A DNA stretch of 64,000 nucleotides. It comes from Exiguobacterium sp. s193 (GTDB taxonomy: Bacteria > Bacillota > Bacilli > Exiguobacteriales > Exiguobacteriaceae). The notes under the pieces are model-generated. The model searched no databases and was not told the origin of the DNA. It saw only the letters and a list, made by a program, of their open reading frames with translations. Location of the stretch: assembly GCF_018618755.1 (NCBI RefSeq), contig NZ_JACSMR010000001.1:682001-746000 (forward strand), given 5' to 3'. Shown here one piece after another: positions 61,840-64,000 of this stretch (positions are counted from its first letter, which is position 1; each line of letters opens with the position of its first letter). The position numbers and the translations under genes are program-made.

Positions 61840-62535
61840 TCACTCATAAGAATAGTAGTATTGGTATGCGGAATCGTCCGTCAGTTCACGACGGTTCAAG
61901 ACGACGCCAAGAATCTTCGCTTCCGCCAGTTCGAGCTGTTCTTTTGCCTTCAAGACACGTTGACGGTCAGAAGTCGTACAGCCGACGACGAGGACAACGC
62001 CGTCAGTTAATTTCGACGTAATCCGGCTATCGGCGACTTGCAGTAATGGTGGTGCGTCTAAAATGATTACGTCGTACTTTTCACGAAGTTGTAAAATCAA
62101 ATTCTCCATCGACCGCGATGACAAGAGTTCTGCCGGGTTCGGCGGGATTGGACCAGCTGTCAAAATTGACAGGTTGTCGACTTTCGTTGGCAAAATTGCT
62201 TTTTCAAGTTCTGCTTGCCGTGTCAAAAGACTTGATAAACCAAGACCGTTCGCGACTTTAAACGTGTAATGTACCGTCGGACGGCGCATATCGGTATCAA
62301 CGATTAAGACTTTTTTTCCTTGCTGGGCATAAGTGACGGCAAGGTTTGACGACGTCGTCGATTTCCCTTCGCTTTGTGTGGCCGATGTCACGAGGATGAC
62401 TTGGATTGCTTCGTCGACGGCCATGAACTCGATATTCGTCCGGATCGTCCGGTACTGCTCGGCGATTGGTGACTTCGGTTGTGTGACCGTAATCAAGTTC
62501 CGTGCGTCTTTATTCATTTTATTTTTCTTAGCCAT
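61840..62535 (-). CDS. BY-kinase (CpsD/CapB/YwqD family tyrosine kinase)
   Basis: A 231-aa cytoplasmic bacterial tyrosine kinase: Walker A VTSATQSEGKSTTSSNLA (about 49-66), Walker A-prime VLIVDTDMRRPTVHY, Walker B VIILDAPPLL, and a C-terminal tyrosine cluster (SAYQYYYSYE) as autophosphorylation sites. It is activated by the adjacent Wzz-type membrane protein with which it overlaps by 8 bp, and reversed by the PHP phosphatase. It is the only such kinase in the window, so it may serve EPS1 as well. Confidence 0.94.
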   Translation of the reverse strand: MAKKNKMNKDARNLITVTQPKSPIAEQYRTIRTNIEFMAVDEAIQVILVTSATQSEGKSTTSSNLAVTYAQQGKKVLIVDTDMRRPTVHYTFKVANGLGLSSLLTRQAELEKAILPTKVDNLSILTAGPIPPNPAELLSSRSMENLILQLREKYDVIILDAPPLLQVADSRITSKLTDGVVLVVGCTTSDRQRVLKAKEQLELAEAKILGVVLNRRELTDDSAYQYYYSYE

Positions 62536-63259
62536 ATTGTTTTGCCGCCTCTCGTTTTGTTGCCTTTGCTGACGATTTAAAGACTTTACTGTCGATATCC
62601 GGGATACTGCCTAAGACAGGGAGATCCAAAATTTGTTGGACTTGATCCTCTGTCCGGATTCGGCGGTCGAGAACTTCACGTAAGAAGGCAAGTCCGACAC
62701 CAAGTAAGAAACCGACGACTGCTGCAATCGCTGTATTCAAGATGATGTTCGGGCTGACCGGTGACGTCGGAATACCTGAGACTGACAAGACTTTAACGTT
62801 ATCGACGTTCATCAGGTCAGTGATATCTTCACTGAAGACGTTTGCGACTGAATTAGCGATGTTTGAAGCGAGTGCTGCGTCCGTACTTTGAACCGAGACG
62901 TTGATGACCTGCGAGTTTTGTTCACTTTCGACGGTAATCATACTGTTTAATGCATCAACACTCGCCGGTGCATTTTCGACTTCCGCTTGGACTTTTTCTA
63001 AGATGGCTGGACTCTTGATGACGACACGGTATGTATTGACGAGTGTGACCGACGACTGGACTTGTGACGCATCGATGACATTGTTCTCTTGTTTTTTCGG
63101 TGTGACGAGAATTTGTGTTCCAGCTTGGTACGTCGGTTTAACCAAAAACGTACTGACGGCAAAAGCGATGACGGCTGCGACGATGGTAAGTGCGAGAATC
63201 CGCCAAAGCGACTTCCGTAAAACTGAAAATAATTCTTGCAAGCTAATCGTTTCATTCAT
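62528..63259 (-). CDS. Wzz/YveK-family chain-length regulator and kinase activator (EPS2)
   Basis: A 243-aa protein with two membrane helices (about 18-38 and 174-196) around an extracytoplasmic domain (VKPTYQAGTQILV...), and the proline-rich GIPTSPVSPNIILNTAIAAVVGF before helix 2. The cytoplasmic tail (RRIRTEDQVQQILDLPVLGSIPDIDS) is the kinase-activating segment expected of CapA-type proteins. Paralogue of 13158-13805. First gene of the operon; an extended -10 (TGTTATACT on the minus strand, 63326-63318) lies about 60 bp upstream. Confidence 0.93.
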   Translation of the reverse strand: MNETISLQELFSVLRKSLWRILALTIVAAVIAFAVSTFLVKPTYQAGTQILVTPKKQENNVIDASQVQSSVTLVNTYRVVIKSPAILEKVQAEVENAPASVDALNSMITVESEQNSQVINVSVQSTDAALASNIANSVANVFSEDITDLMNVDNVKVLSVSGIPTSPVSPNIILNTAIAAVVGFLLGVGLAFLREVLDRRIRTEDQVQQILDLPVLGSIPDIDSKVFKSSAKATKREAAKQYG

Positions 63260-63317
63260 GATGTGACTATTCTCCTTTATTTGTCTAATGCAGTGATTAT
63301 TTTATCAACTAGGAATC

Positions 63318-63326
63318 AGTATAACA
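63318..63326 (-). promoter_or_regulatory. Extended -10 promoter of the Wzz-kinase-phosphatase operon
   Basis: Minus strand TG-T-TATACT, an extended -10 element; the -35 region is weak. The ATG is 59 bp downstream. Confidence 0.5.
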
Positions 63327-63457
63327 AAAAATTGGGAAATGGTTACTATTATTTTAGGAAATACCATACGTTTATTGAAAAAGTTTGCGTATAATAGAGA
63401 CTAACATGCTTTCCTTTGCATGAATTACCGGATATCTACATAGGAGGAATATTTTTT

Positions 63458-64000
63458 ATGCATCGCTCTCTGCAAGCACTCCAATACTATACATCGCACT
63501 CGGAGGAAGAGATCACACGTCTTCATGAACGCATCCGTTCGAGTCTCGCTTCGACCGAATCCTTAACCGATACGATGATCCGTCTGACGGGAGACGCACC
63601 ACTCATCCCATTTAAGCAGGACACGGTCACGGTAGACGAATGGCAAAACTTTTTAGCCGGGAAACACCATGAGAGTTTGGCAGATTTTTATGGGGCCATC
63701 GTCGCCCGACCAATCCTGAAAGAAGACCGAATCGAACAAGATATCTCCGAAACACCGTCGTCCTTGTCCCGTACGCAGCGACCAGATGCACCACGCCGCC
63801 ACCAAACGAAGCCGACAGCTGCACCACGTACGAAACGGAAATTCCCTTGGGGCTGGATCGCGCTATTGATTCTTTGTTTCCTGCTTGGCGCCGGAGGAAC
63901 ATACGTCTACTCGAACTATCTCGCAAGTCCGAAATCGTCTGCACCTGACGCGACCGTCGAACAACCGGTTGCGGTCGAAGAGTCGACGGAAGACCAAGAT
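63458..64000 (+). CDS. Single-pass membrane protein, C-terminally cut by the window edge
   Basis: 181 codons are visible from ATG 63458, which has AGGAGG 10 nt upstream, and a perfect -10 (TATAAT) around 63392 drives it. The N-terminal 80 residues are a charged cytoplasmic segment (ITRLHERIRSSLASTESLTDTMI), followed by a basic Pro-rich linker (RPDAPRRHQTKPTAAPRTKRK), one membrane helix (WGWIALLILCFLLGAGGTYVY) and the start of an acidic extracytoplasmic region. The domain beyond the edge is unknown. Divergent from EPS2's first operon; no family assigned. Confidence 0.75.
   Translation, partial: MHRSLQALQYYTSHSEEEITRLHERIRSSLASTESLTDTMIRLTGDAPLIPFKQDTVTVDEWQNFLAGKHHESLADFYGAIVARPILKEDRIEQDISETPSSLSRTQRPDAPRRHQTKPTAAPRTKRKFPWGWIALLILCFLLGAGGTYVYSNYLASPKSSAPDATVEQPVAVEESTEDQD

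Noticed and set aside
1-64000. tRNA, rRNA, insertion sequences or prophage
   Set aside because: No cloverleaf genes, ribosomal RNA segments, transposase frames or phage structural genes were recognised; the tyrosine recombinases lack any phage context.

Overview
The window looks like a chromosomal segment of a low-to-mid GC Bacilli genome, most likely Exiguobacterium or a close relative. This genus call is an inference from gene content (teichoic-acid-type ABC exporter, YhfW-type Rieske oxidoreductase, BY-kinase/PHP-phosphatase pair, PlcR-type regulator), strong AGGAGG ribosome binding sites, frequent GTG/TTG starts and U-tailed hairpin terminators. No rRNA, tRNA or CRISPR array was seen.

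Layout. (1) 1-13.8 kb, minus strand: a complete Wzx/Wzy exopolysaccharide operon (EPS1). Transcription starts near 13.8 kb with a chain-length regulator, then a 4,6-dehydratase, flippase, polymerase, epimerase, CapK/PaaK-like protein, nucleotide-sugar dehydrogenase, GT4, priming transferase, FemAB-like acyltransferase, aminotransferase, a four-repeat HNH_repeat-type protein and an LCP ligase cut by the window edge. Divergent from it (14.1-16.2 kb, plus) are an O-antigen ligase/polymerase-type membrane protein and a paralogue of the four-repeat protein. (2) 16.3-19 kb: ATP-grasp and VanZ proteins, a small XRE regulator and a small unknown. (3) 19.1-22.8 kb: a peptide-signalling/peptide-production island. 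It holds a clear PlcR homologue, a secreted PapR-like precursor carrying seven tandem copies of a 14-residue unit with a DLPYEY core (B. cereus PapR ends in DLPFEF), a 48-residue Cys/Ser/Thr-rich peptide gene followed by its own terminator, and two unfamiliar enzymes. This is the strongest candidate for an undescribed system. (4) 23-36.4 kb: mostly housekeeping and envelope genes (LOG protein, GalU, TagGH, secreted 5'-nucleotidase, a degenerate M48-ankyrin protein, VanZ, fatty-acid desaturase, Rieske oxidoreductase), with a 440-bp structured intergenic repeat at 23.9-24.4 kb. (5) 36.5-43 kb: a secreted PPC-type protein, an unknown, then a sigma-like gene coupled to a tyrosine recombinase. A convergent paralogous recombinase follows. 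Upstream lies a 129-bp segment flanked by 20-bp inverted repeats (19/20 match) that have the architecture of recombinase core sites: a likely invertible switch. (6) 43-63.3 kb, minus strand: a second Wzx/Wzy locus (EPS2), with a BY-kinase/phosphatase/Wzz operon, GalU, dehydratase, priming transferase and reductase. An AT-rich, probably horizontally acquired block (about 45-57 kb) follows, encoding dTDP-3-acetamido-3,6-dideoxyhexose synthesis (RmlA, RmlB, FdtA/QdtA, N-acetyltransferase, aminotransferase), glycosyltransferases, pyruvyltransferase, Wzy and Wzx; then a uronate epimerase and UDP-glucose dehydrogenase. (7) 63.5 kb to the end: a partial single-pass membrane protein.

How it fits together. 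EPS1 and EPS2 each carry a priming transferase, 4,6-dehydratase, flippase, polymerase and Wzz protein, but only EPS2 carries a BY-kinase and phosphatase, so EPS1 may depend on these in trans. GalU, UDP-glucose dehydrogenase and the two uronate epimerases supply UDP-glucose, UDP-GlcA and UDP-GalA to both. The PlcR/PapR-like pair probably controls its own peptide gene and perhaps the adjacent divergent peptide operon. The recombinase pair probably controls the orientation of a small promoter segment in front of its own operon.
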